Below are positions 28,868 through 39,552 of a stretch of DNA of 64,000 nt, piece by piece. The stretch's first letter is position 1, and the number at the start of each line of letters is the position of its first letter. A program made the translations under genes and the position numbers. This stretch comes from Pyrenopolyporus hunteri (taxonomy: Eukaryota > Ascomycota > Sordariomycetes > Xylariales > Hypoxylaceae): contig CADCXC010000046.1 of the NCBI GenBank assembly GCA_902806595.1, positions 806,001 to 870,000 on the forward strand. Direction: 5' to 3'. Under the pieces are notes generated by a model that was given only the letters and a program-made list of their open reading frames with translations, was not told the origin of the DNA and ran no database searches.

Positions 28868-29379
28868 ATGGCATCAAGCCCGCTCAACGGTATGTGGGTT
28901 GAACGCCTGCATGCATGCATAACGACTCACCTGTCTAAGCCCCCCCGTAATTACGAGATTTCGTGCTGTAGTGCTTACTGATTTACTCACAACTGGTGCC
29001 GCACACCTACGTATGTGCAGTCTTTAGGCAGCCCCTCAAGCTGTTCTCCCAACGGCCTATGACCGGTTACTTCCGTGACGGCTACTGTCGCACCGGCGGC
29101 AGCATCGATCCGGGGAATCATGCCGTAGCGGGGATAATCACGGACGAATTCCTCGATTTCTCAGCTTCGCGCGGTAACAACCTCCGTAACGTTGGGCTCG
29201 AGGGCGGGTGCAAGTGGTGTTTGTGCACCGCCCGCTGGCTCGAAGCCTACCAGGCGTATCTTACCGGCAGACTCGGCATCTCGGGAGTTCCGCGCGTCGA
29301 TCTCGACGCTACCGAAGATAGCGCGCTGGGAATGGTCGATATGGAGACCTTGAAGCGGTTTGCTGTCCGGTATGGATAG
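28868..29379 (+). CDS. DUF2237 family protein (two exons)
   Basis: A 126-residue protein encoded by exons 28,868-28,889 and 29,021-29,379. The 131-bp intron starts GTATGT and ends TGTGCAG, with TTACTGA and TTACTCAC as possible branch sites. The first exon gives only MASSPLN and one base; splicing creates the family's NVFxQPL start. The longest open frame begins at a GTG inside the intron, so it is not the true start. Residues 20-30 (PMTGYFRDGYC), 49-60 (DEFLDFSASRGN) and 71-80 (CKWCLCTARW) are DUF2237 signatures, with Cys30, Cys71, Cys74 and Cys76 as candidate metal or redox residues. The length matches bacterial and fungal members. I know of no assigned biochemical function. It stands alone, with no operon-like neighbours. 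Confidence 0.88.
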
Positions 29380-32300
29380 TTGGATGCTAGTGGTGGAACT
29401 AGGAGCAACGCTGGGTAGATAAAATCCCAACTTCCTCTACGTCAATAGGATACTTGCTTGTGTGTTTATTCACTTGTTCATTCGCTCAACATAGGGTGAA
29501 TAGCCTATTTCGGTTGTGCAAATTCTATGTATGGACATACATTTCCTCTCCGACTTAATAGGCGAGCGTGGATTAGCTACGGCCGGATGTGGTTTATAAG
29601 ATTGGACGTACCACGGTTCGATCAACAATACTTCCGAGACTAAGCAAGCAAGGGATCAAATTAATAAGTTTATTTATCGTTCTCATAGGAAGTCAACCCA
29701 AGAGAGGAAATGAATACCCGATCAATTCATGTATAAAGATCCAGGGAATATTTGTCGCGTCTCCTTAAAGGGCGCTGGCGCCTACATTAGGGGTGATTAC
29801 CGCTCTTTCTTCCATATCCTTGGACGAGGGTGCACTGAGGCAACAGAATATAGTAAGGGGCTGAATAGCCTGAGTCTCTCGTTTGTTTTGTGGATTTGGG
29901 GACCGGGTGTTGTCGAAGCTATCGATCGTTGTACCACGGAATCGCAGGTAGCCGCGTTCTGGATCGGTTCGGTACCTGTTTTTTCGGGCTCATTTTATTT
30001 CGTTCGAAAACTGAGGGACGGATGCTGGCAAGCTTTGGGCTTGATCTGATCAAAGTGCAGCACATGCCAAAGCGTAGAGCCTCCAGGCGTCTAATTCCAG
30101 ATATAAAGTGGCCAAAAGGGTAAGGATCTGGTCAAATCGGCGCGATACGCTTCAATCTCACATCACGGCGTTTAAACCTACCCAAATTGTCGGACGGAAG
30201 ATACAAAATTCGACGATTAAGAGCGCGTAATCCCCAGCGGCAAAGGGATGAAGCCGCTATCGCAAACGTCGAACAAAGAGTTTTAACTAGGAGTAGACGA
30301 GCAAGATTTTCAGTCGAGATGAAGAAATCATAAGCGCACATGGTAATTAGAAATAGAAAATAGGGGCTATCATTTCTGGAGTATGTCAGCCAACTGGGGC
30401 TCAAGCAAGTTTTGCGTTTCGCCGATCGATCGGTCTAGCCCTCACTACGACCCGACTCTGAAAAATGTCTTCATAATAGGAGTAACTATATGGTTATCAA
30501 GCCGACGGCATTTAGAACTTCAATCTCATTGCATCTGTATATAGTAGTAGGTATCACGGCCACGTTTAGGTGCATGAGGTCGTGAAACATAGAGCCGACG
30601 TATCCGTTCGGCATTTGGTCAACGTTTTGCATCAATGTCTCGAATTTTTTGCTTATTGGTGACCACTGCTACCAGTCTTCAAGCCAAAAAGGCTTGTAAG
30701 GAATTTGCCAGAAAATTTTGCTCGGCCTAAACTCATAAGGGAAGAAGCGGTGATGGGTGATGAAGAGGATGGTAAAGCTACATAGCCAGGCTCGTAAGTG
30801 CCCCTAACCCCTGAGTAGTGCGATGAGATCTAGACGTTCTCCTTTCACCCTTTCAGATGCATGATGCAGGCAGAAGCGCTCGAGTTGACAGGTGGAACGA
30901 CTTGATCGCCTGGGATTGGCTACGGATTTTCTACTTTCGCGAACACTCGTCGTTCAATTCGGTGTTCTTGCTCTCGATACGGTAGATGATTGACAGCTAT
31001 GTATGTAGCATTCGGCTCTTAGGAGAAACGGGAACGCACCGTTCGATGGGCGAATTCGAAGAATTAACAGGACGTGTCAAAACAGTGGAAGTCAAAGTAA
31101 AAGTAAAAGCTAAAACTTACCGGTAGGAATTCGAGGCAACCCCTGAAGGATTCAGGTAAAGAACTCAGTATGGGCCAATTCCACGCGGCTACAAGGATCT
31201 TCATGTAGGGGTTGAACTGGAATGGTTGGCACCTGACCTTCATGTCGGCGACGTGGCATTGGTTCTAGCAGAGAAATATTGGCAAATATTCTAGATAATT
31301 ACGAGACTTCTTCCCTATCTACCGTCTTGTATATGTTTCTTTAGATAGATAAGAGATGACCCCAAGACCAACCTACCCCATACCCGACTCAAATTGATTG
31401 ATGGTTGAAGCACCTATTCTTATCAATCGATCTGTAATCCAGGGGCCCATGCGAGTCAGCAGTTGACCGACCTATCTAGCCTATAACGGATCGAAGCCAT
31501 ACAAAGCTGTATTTCGGTGGCCGCTTCTGCAGCAAGTCAGACTCTGATGCTATCTTGATCATCAAACTCTCATCTTTAGATTGGCGATCACGTTGTTAGA
31601 CGTTGTTGGACGTTATTGAACGACGTTGGGGCATGCAAATTGCCCAGGCCGGTTAGGTTAGGTAGATGGCCCCAATGTCTGACTCTAATACGTCCATATT
31701 ACCCTACTTGTTATTACTCTCCGGGGGACAAGGCGATGCAGTGGATACGATTCATAAGATCTAAGACAGACCATGTGTCAATAGTGGCTTAACGACCTGA
31801 CCTTGTTTGATATAATCTGAGGCAAGGAGAAGAAGAATACAGCAAACAACATGATAGTTGATAAGACTGATATTTCACTAAGGTGCCCTTCTTCAAATAT
31901 TTAAGTAACTCGGATTCCTTTTACAGATGCGCCAAAAATTTAAATAAGTACCGACCTAATCTTAATAAAAAGGGAAAGATGCCTGTTTGCTCATCTCGAA
32001 TAAACAAAACTTTGTCTACCTAGGAGGAGGGAAAAAAAAAAGAATCATGACTGTATTTTAATGCCGAGCTATTGTTCGGTACCTTAATTAAGATCTCACA
32101 CGCCGCGATACGCAGCAATTCTTTAGGTACTGCTATTACTGGCTTCCTTCCTGCGAACCTCGACGAGCCTAGTCTACTATTAGGTACTGCCTATTACAGC
32201 AGCTTCGTGTGGGGGAAGTCGTTCCTGCGGCGCACTCTAATCCGTCTGGTCGAATCAGGGGCGACCATTGAGGTGCTGCAGGTACCTGAAAACCCCACCA

Positions 32301-33119
32301 TTTCTGTTTTACATCCCTCCTGGTACCGTACCTAGCGTACGCTACAGCAGCCAGCTTTATCGGTACCTACCAGGTAAATAGGTGTTCTATCTGTCAGTCT
32401 TGGCCCCGAGTTCCCCAAAACATCGTTCTTGGCTTCGACGCCGCGGAGCCTTGGTCCCCTAATCCTTCCTTTCTCCATCCATCCATTGTCGCTCGTTTTC
32501 TCAGAATCTCCCCGTATGGAACAATCCGCACAGATTCGATTTGGATTGATTGACTGACACCAAGTTCCACCATCGCCCGCTGCGGTGGTCTTGATCAGAT
32601 CGATCCTTCTTTTTGTCTTCTTTCTCGTCCCCCATTTCACGCGTCTGTCCAACCATCGTTTCCCATCGTCTCCCATCGTCCCCATCTGTCCGCGAGCGGC
32701 GCTCCCTCTACACGTTTTCTCCTGGCCCCCTTTAATACTTTAATACCTCCGTTTCTAATTACAGACACACCTCTCGTCTCCCCGATTCGTCCAGACTCGC
32801 ATGCAGGACATCTTAGCCCGCTCAGACGAACGATTATCTTTTTTATTACCCGAGTCGTTGCCGCAATCGTGAGGTTAAGCTCGTTAAGCTCGACTAGCAT
32901 ACAGTCAACAGTGAAGAGCGCGGGTGGATCAGATCCCTGGTCGAGATATAGCGGCCGCACCGAAGGTCGGTGGGAATCGGTTAGGCCTGCATGTCGAAGA
33001 GGATCGATTTAGAAACCGATCCTCCATATTCCTGTCTTGTGCTGCGTATGGCAGCCCCCCGTTTCTGCTGTCGTCCAACCTGCCCCGTCGAACATCAACC
33101 GACCAATTGACACCCTGCG
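29380..33119. other. Long intergenic region with the Sec7 gene promoter
   Basis: About 3.7 kb. The open frames at 29,729-30,123, 30,132-30,404 and 32,332-32,960 have no recognisable domain and no splice-supported continuation. The last 800 bases, before the Sec7 gene, are pyrimidine-rich on the plus strand (for example near 32,580-32,720), as is common in fungal promoters and 5' leaders. I see no RNA gene. Confidence 0.55.
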
Positions 33120-36100
33120 ATGCACTCTTCTGATAACACTAGACGGGGCCAGCGCCGCCGTCCAGATTTGAATATCAACACTTCAAGCCCCTCCAATCGA
33201 GGTCGCGACTCCGTGCCCTCTCCGCCCCCGGCCAGATCCAAAACAAAACCGCCCGTATCCAGTCGAGCATACCGAGTCCCTCCCTCCACAGCGGCCTCGC
33301 GCGATTCGGAAGAGTCCTTTTTAGACAATGGTTCTGACGAGATCAAAGGGAATGAACACGATATACCCGACCTCCTCCCTCGGGGTAGACATATGAGAGA
33401 TTCTCATGACCTGTCCCTGCCGGCTCGTCAATTCACCCGCGATTCTCTCGTCACTAATATGTTAACATCCCTCGACCAATTTTCACTGGGCCAAATTCAC
33501 ACACCTATAAATAATTTATTTGACGACGACGACCCCCTTAGTCCGCCAAGAGGAGAAGAATATTCGAGGTCTATGACACTCAATTCACGCCCGGGGCGCA
33601 TGTGGAGTACTAGTCACGGTCACGGTCACGGATATTCATATAGCTCTGATTTTGAAGGCACTGACGACGGCGCGAGTAGGATATCGGGTCAGTTCTCGAG
33701 GGGCCGACGCAGTAACAGCAGTTCTGGCTTTCAGTCAGGTTTGGGTCGGATTAACAGTCTACGAGAACGTGGTCACTCTAACGCGCCTACTGGGCGTGTG
33801 CTACACTCGAGAGGAGGTAAGACAAGCAAGAGCAACAGCACCAATAGCATCGACGCCGAAGGATATGCACAAGTCTTGACCACTCAGCGATGGGCTCATG
33901 GTATTGGTGGGAGATCATCAAGTTTCGATTACGGACAAAGACCATCTCTAAGTTCTCCCAGCGCTTGGAAGACTGAATTTTCTAACACATTCCTCGTTGA
34001 TGATTACGAAGCAGCGCCAACGCCGACAATACCTGTTGGGCCTCGGCGCCTGAACATGCCATCTACTCCTGTCGGACCGCCTCCTATGCCTATGTTCCCT
34101 CCCGAATCCGAGTCCAAGACTCCCGATCGAAAGAAGTCCGCTCCGAGATCGAGAAGTGGCACCATGAGAACTACACAGTCAAAATACGGCTCCTCACGCG
34201 AGGTGCCACCTCCGTTGCCTTCGGCTGACCTCGACCTCGACTCTGCTCCTGCGCCTAATATTGGGTACGAGAAGTCTAAGGAAGCTTTACATGGAGCCTC
34301 GGGCCCAGCGCCGCAGGCAAAGCAGGGATTCTTTAGCAGAATATTCGGCTATCGAAATAACAATAATGCCCAAGAGCCTAAACCGGCCCAGGTTGCGCCG
34401 ACGTCGGCGGAGACAGTCGAACAATCTAACAAGTTGCAGCACATAGCATCACAGACGAAGGCTCAATCTACGCCTCCATCGAGAGACTCGCAACGTCCAT
34501 CCAATCCACCCCAGGTTCTCCATAAGAAATCCTCCTTCTTTAGAAGGCGGAAGAAGTCTATAGCCGAGCCCCCAGTCCCGCCTCCTCCAGTGCCACAGCC
34601 GATGGAAATCAATAGGATTAAGGAGACGGTCGTTCAACATGAATCCAGCCCAGTCAGCAGCTTGCGTGAAATCATGAGCCCATTCCTCCAAGATAATGCA
34701 CCAACCGTTCCTAGCGGATTCTTGTCTCCGGAATTGGAAAAGTCGCCGCGTGTGCGTGGTTACGAGTCTCAAGATGAAGATAATGCTCGTAAAGCTCGGG
34801 GCTTTTCACCTGATTATGAGCCTAGTCCGAATGCAACTATCCGAACCGTGAAATCCACATCGGCATTGAGAAGTCAGGAGAATGCTCGAAGGCGGTCACA
34901 AATGGAGGCGTCAATGCGAGACCTACCTGAGTTACCCCCCGTGAAACCAGTCGAGGTTCGCGATGCGACGTTTTTCAACGATAGCAGTGACGAGGGTGAG
35001 AAGTCGTGGACGGCCGGGACGCAAAGGCAACAGAACCGGCAGAGCAGTAGATCCCCCCAGCCGGCGAACGGTCCAAAGGGCGGGATTGAGAAAACCGAAG
35101 TCCAGGAGCAGCAGATAGCCGAGAATGAAGACTCCAGGCTATCACCATCGCCTAACTTGTTACTTCAGCAGAATACTACGTCTGAAGAGGAGCATGACAA
35201 GACCGTTGAGACTCGCCAGGGCCCCAAGAGGATGTCTACTTTCCCCGGTTCTCTGAATAAGTCTGCGGATGGCCTGCCTAGCGTTAAAGTGGATAATGCT
35301 GAAAGTAGCCCGAAGATCACAGGCTCACCTTTAGATGAGCCTGAAGTATCTGTAGGAGAGCCGACAGAGGACGACCGCCAGAAAGCGCAGAAGATTTTTG
35401 ATGGAAACGAAGACTTCATCCAGAAAGAGAAGGCGGCAGCTTGGATGGGAGAGGAGGGTCTTGTGAGACAAAGGACCTTGAAAGCATACATGGATCTATA
35501 CGATTTCACGAACCAAAGCGTCCTTACTAGCTTACGGCAGATATGCAGCCGTCTCGTCTTTAGGGCTGAGACGCAACAAGTTGACCGGATTCTGGTGGCA
35601 TTTTCGAACAGGTGGTGCGATTGCAACCCGAATCATGGTTTCAAAACCATGGGTAAGTAAACTCGACTGTTGCGCAGTTCATAGTTCATCGCTCACACTT
35701 CACAGATGTGATTCACACCATGTGCTACTCCATCATGCTGCTGAATACCGATCTCCATCTAGCAGATATCGACCAGAAGATGACTAGGAGCCAGTTCGTC
35801 AAGAACACCATGACAACCATCAAGCACGCGATAGCCGACTCCGTCCCTGAAGCTTTCGACCGAGCTAGTATCCTGCCTGGAAAAGGCAATCTACTCAGTC
35901 CTGCCGATCCGGATGCCAGTATGTCATTAGAACCTGAGCCGGAGCGACCTAGTTGGAGGTCATCTTTCAAACCACTACCGCGGTCGGAATCGTCAATGGG
36001 TAACTACTCTGACGGTCCAGTTGACACCTGTGGTCCTCTCGTGAAAGCACCTTTTGAAGGCTCTATGAAAGCCTGGGTCCAGCAGATGGAGCTTGTTTTG

Positions 36101-37678
36101 AAGGATATTTACACCTCAATTCGCGACGAAAGACTCCCTCTATTCGGAGCTGAGCCAAGCCAACCCCAGAGCCAGTCACAGAGCACGCTCTCGGTAATGG
36201 GTATGCTAAAGCGGAGCCCAAGCGTGCTATCAAAAGCGCCGTCCGAGGGCCATATATCTGTTCGTGGGAGGGGTGTGGACTCTACTCGCAATCCTGGTAG
36301 TAGATGGAATTCAAAGAGTCGGTCCAGACCGAGGTTTCCTGGTAACGGGGTTTCCTCGAGCCGTACAAGTTTTGACGATGGTAATTCAATCTGGAGTCCC
36401 GCGACCTCGTCTGCCACATGGAGCCGTTACTCTCTGGGTAGGACTCAGACATCCATGTCTATGGATTCCTTTGGCTCGTACCCGCATGGTGATTATCAAC
36501 AATCTATCGGGTTCGCCAACGCGCTTAGCCAGGCTATAATTCGTGAAGACGTCCCCCCTGGAACTAGTGGTCAGTCCATTATGAGTGACGAGATGCAGAC
36601 TAACCAGCTTCTTGATGACGAGTCTCTGGAACTCGCGGGTCCGCCCTGGGTCAAGGAGGGCATTGTTATCCACAAGCATCACCTCGACGGCATGGATAAG
36701 AAGGCTAAGGAGCGGAATTGGTCCGAGGTTTTTGCTGTTGTCCAAAAGGGGACCTTGAGCCTCTTTTCTTTCTCAAGTAAGTCGATGCGCCAGAAGGCCC
36801 GCGTCGGCCGCAAACCTCCCCCTGGTGCTGTTGTAGGCGGTGGTAATTGGCAGGAGAATGCTACCAGTGTTGGCACATTTTCGCTTCGGCAAACCCTCGC
36901 ATCAGCCCTTCCCCCGCCCGGCTACTCTCGCAGCCGCCCCCATGTTTGGGCTTTAAGTCTCCCCACCGGCGCCATACACTTATTCCAAGTCGGTACTCCG
37001 GAGATCAGCAAAGAGTTTGTTCTCGCGGTCAATTACTGGAGCGCCCGACTGAGCACCCACCCCCTGGTCGGTGGTGTCAGCAATATGGAATACGGCTGGA
37101 GCGACGCTATCATCAACAGCGCCTTGGTAACGGCCGTCAGCGAGCCACCTCCACCTCCGCGTCCCGGCAGCGCCGCGGCCGGCCGCACAAGCATGCACAG
37201 TCGCCAAGGTAGTCTCCAGAGCAGTATCCGCTCTTCGTTTGACGTTGGCGGTAGCGCACGCGCTAAACTACCGGGCGACCGAATCCACATCGCAGAGTGG
37301 ACGCCACCAGCTCAATCACTACGACCTAGCAACTCCTCGGAGGATGAACAGCTGGATATACTCGAGGCTTATGTCAAGTCTATCGAGGAAGACCTTCAGA
37401 AACATAATCAACTTAGATCACCTATGCTCCTAGCGTTTACACCGCGTGGCCATAACGCTGGCAAGGCGATGGCGAACTGGGAGCGGAAGAGTAGTTATCT
37501 GCTGCGCGAGATCGTCAAGTTTAGGACATACGTCGATTGCTTGCAGCACGCCAAGACCAGGAGGGCAGAAATCTACACTGAGCGCGATAATGCAAATCGT
37601 GCTGCGAGAGGTGAAGATCTGAGTGATGATGATGATGGTCTAGACTTTGCAGAAGAAAGCGTGACCATGGTGGAATAA
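33120..37678 (+). CDS. Sec7-PH Arf guanine nucleotide exchange factor (Syt1/Yel1/EFA6 type)
   Basis: The spliced product has 1,501 residues from exons 33,120-35,652 and 35,706-37,678. The 53-bp intron (GTAAGT to CACAG) cuts the Sec7 domain and splicing restores KTMDVIHTMCYS. Residues 1 to about 745 are disordered and rich in Ser, Pro and Arg. The Sec7 domain covers about 750-920. It keeps the catalytic glutamate as Glu817 in FRAETQQVDRIL, where many relatives have LPGEAQ, and the NTDLH motif at 858-862. A PH domain follows at about 1,158-1,295, then a helical, coiled-coil-like C-terminus from about 1,385. Sec7-PH-coiled-coil order is that of EFA6 and yeast Yel1/Syt1. These load GTP onto Arf or Arl GTPases at the plasma membrane or Golgi. 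Which GTPase is used here cannot be told. Confidence 0.88.
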
Positions 37679-38478
37679 AGCCTCGACATCGACATCCCCT
37701 ACCTGAAGAACACATTAAAAGTAATATCGTTCAGGAGCGCTACACATGTTCCACGCATATTTTTATTCCCTATTCCCCGCTCGGTGCCAGCGAGCCAACG
37801 CAGGAGAAACATAGGGGCCAGACGAGAGGAATTGATTTGTATTATGTTAACTGTTCAAGGGATACCTCGATACCGCGGACCGGCGTACGATTGGCTCTCG
37901 TTCTTCTTTTTTTTGCACCGCTATAAATATCTCATCTATTCCATAGCCCAGAGAGGGCTTGCTCATTGTGAATATCTGTATGAGACGAGGAGACAATACC
38001 TGTTGCAAATCGAACTTCCCGCTTGGCCGTGTAAAATAGATACCTAGGGCAATGTCCTAATGTTGCTCAAATGGGTAGCTAGAAGCATTAATTTTAGCAG
38101 TGATGAGGTTTCATGTGGATATTTTTACATGAGTATGATGTGCCTGGTTTATCGAGGCGATCCCAGCCCAACCTTGTAATTACTATGAAGCCCGCATCGT
38201 GTCCATTCTACTTACTCAATTTAAGAGCTTTTGAACCTACCTAGGTACTTGATATATCCTTTAAAATTACAACTCCAAAAAACCTACGCTTCTCATCCTG
38301 TTACGCCTTAGGTGGTAGTTTACCTTTCATAAATATAATACCCAAAAGGAGCTCGCCTTAATCCCAGAGTCATACTTACGTCTTCGATCTCTTCAGCAGT
38401 CTTACCGTTTCCCATCCGACCCTACTCGCCTACCTTATAGCCGAAGACAACTTATTTCGTAATACCTACAGCAGCCCA
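37679..38478. other. Intergenic between convergent genes
   Basis: The 3' flanks of the Sec7 gene and of the minus-strand candidate at 38,479. AATAAA overlaps the Sec7 stop codon (GAATAAAG at 37,673). One perfect TACCTAGGTA palindrome lies at 38,238. No coding signal is visible. Confidence 0.55.
38238..38247. repeat. TACCTAGGTA palindrome
   Basis: Perfect 10-base inverted repeat in the intergenic region between the Sec7 gene and the small membrane-protein candidate. Confidence 0.8.
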
Positions 38479-38910
38479 TCACAACTCCGTGCACAACCAC
38501 ACGTCATCCGCGTCCCCTATCACATCCCGGAGACACCAGCCGATAAACCTGGCGACGACGCGGGTAGGCCGGCGCCAGAACAGCGCCCAGTGCGCGGTTA
38601 GAACAGCCGTGAGCGGCGGGAAGACGATATCGAGGAAGCGCCGGTCTATCCGGTCTTGCTGCTGGAGATATACCTGCGAGTCTGAAGTCTCGTTATTTCT
38701 CATATTCTCGTTATTTCTCATATTACGGAGCTGCGATAACAGTGGGGAAGGGGGAGGAGCGGAGTAGAGAGATATGGCGCCGCAGTAGGTGCATAGGAAG
38801 ATAGGGAGGGCGAAGTGGAAGAGGGGCGACGATGGGATGGTTGATAGGAGGGCTGAGAGGGAGGTGGAGAAGGAAGAGGAGAGGCTGGTGACTGCTGATA
38901 TTGGTAACAT
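38479..38910 (-). CDS. Small hypothetical protein with hydrophobic segments
   Basis: A possible single-exon protein of 143 residues that I do not recognise. The ATG has A at -3 (ACAACC before ATG). Residues about 28-50 (PLFHFALPIFLCTYCGAISL) and about 95-110 (VFPPLTAVLTAHWALFW) are hydrophobic enough to span or bind a membrane. A perfect 18-bp tandem duplication at 38,689-38,724 gives NMRNNE twice and keeps the frame. The C-terminal part is basic, then acidic (DVIGDADDVW). There is no homology I can name and the start is not confirmed by any motif, so a chance frame cannot be excluded. Confidence 0.4.
   Translation of the reverse strand: MLPISAVTSLSSSFSTSLSALLSTIPSSPLFHFALPIFLCTYCGAISLYSAPPPSPLLSQLRNMRNNENMRNNETSDSQVYLQQQDRIDRRFLDIVFPPLTAVLTAHWALFWRRPTRVVARFIGWCLRDVIGDADDVWLCTEL
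38689..38724 (+). repeat. 18-bp tandem duplication, two units
   Basis: The unit CTCGTTATTTCTCATATT occurs twice without change. It lies in frame within the small hypothetical gene, where it encodes a repeated hexapeptide. Confidence 0.85.
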
Positions 38911-39552
38911 GGTTGTTATTTCATATGTCTTGTCAGGTTAAGAATAAAGACTATGTGGTATGGATACCCTAGGCGCTATCTTATATGATGCGGTAGATTG
39001 ACGGTGTATTGAAAAGATGGTTCGGGTAGGAGACAATGCGATTGTGAGGGCATAATGGCCTTTGTTGGTAGTCTTCATACGTGGTACTTCAAAGGAGGTC
39101 AAAGAGGTGAAAGGTATCAATGAAGATAATATGGCCAGAAACATAGTTTGAGTAGATTTGGATAATACTGTAGAGGTGGTTCTACGGAAATGGGACGGTC
39201 GGTTATCAAGAGCATACACTTATACGACATGAAGAATATCTTCGCCAACTCAATCGCCAAACCACATCTCCGACAACCTTATAGCTACTGTTACCTATAT
39301 ACTGATCCGCAAACGATGGCTGAGGATATATTAGTAGAGACGCGATGACCTTAGGGAATAGAACGAAGCGCACATTCGCATCTTTGTGAGTATTCCTGAT
39401 CCTCGGAACTATGAATTCATGTTTACCTAGGTGTAGGTACTGAATTGTTTTCCTAGACTTTAGCTTGTCGAAACTCTAGCAAGGGACTAATATCCGTATA
39501 TCCTTCCCGCAAATATCAGCAGCCGTCGCTGAAGCCAAAAACACCAGGTCCT
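38911..39552. other. Intergenic, no gene recognised
   Basis: The upstream region of the small hypothetical gene and the 3' flank of the AAA ATPase gene. TACCTAGGT, one base short of the palindrome, occurs at 39,424. A minus-strand frame at 38,938-39,219 has no features of a protein. Confidence 0.5.

Noticed and set aside
29729..30123. Overlapping plus-strand frames downstream of the DUF2237 gene
   Set aside because: No domain, no signal peptide and no splice-supported extension.
30745..30870. Intron-like GTAAAG to TTTCAG segment after ATGGGTGATGAAGAGG
   Set aside because: Splicing leads to a stop codon within two codons, so no protein results.
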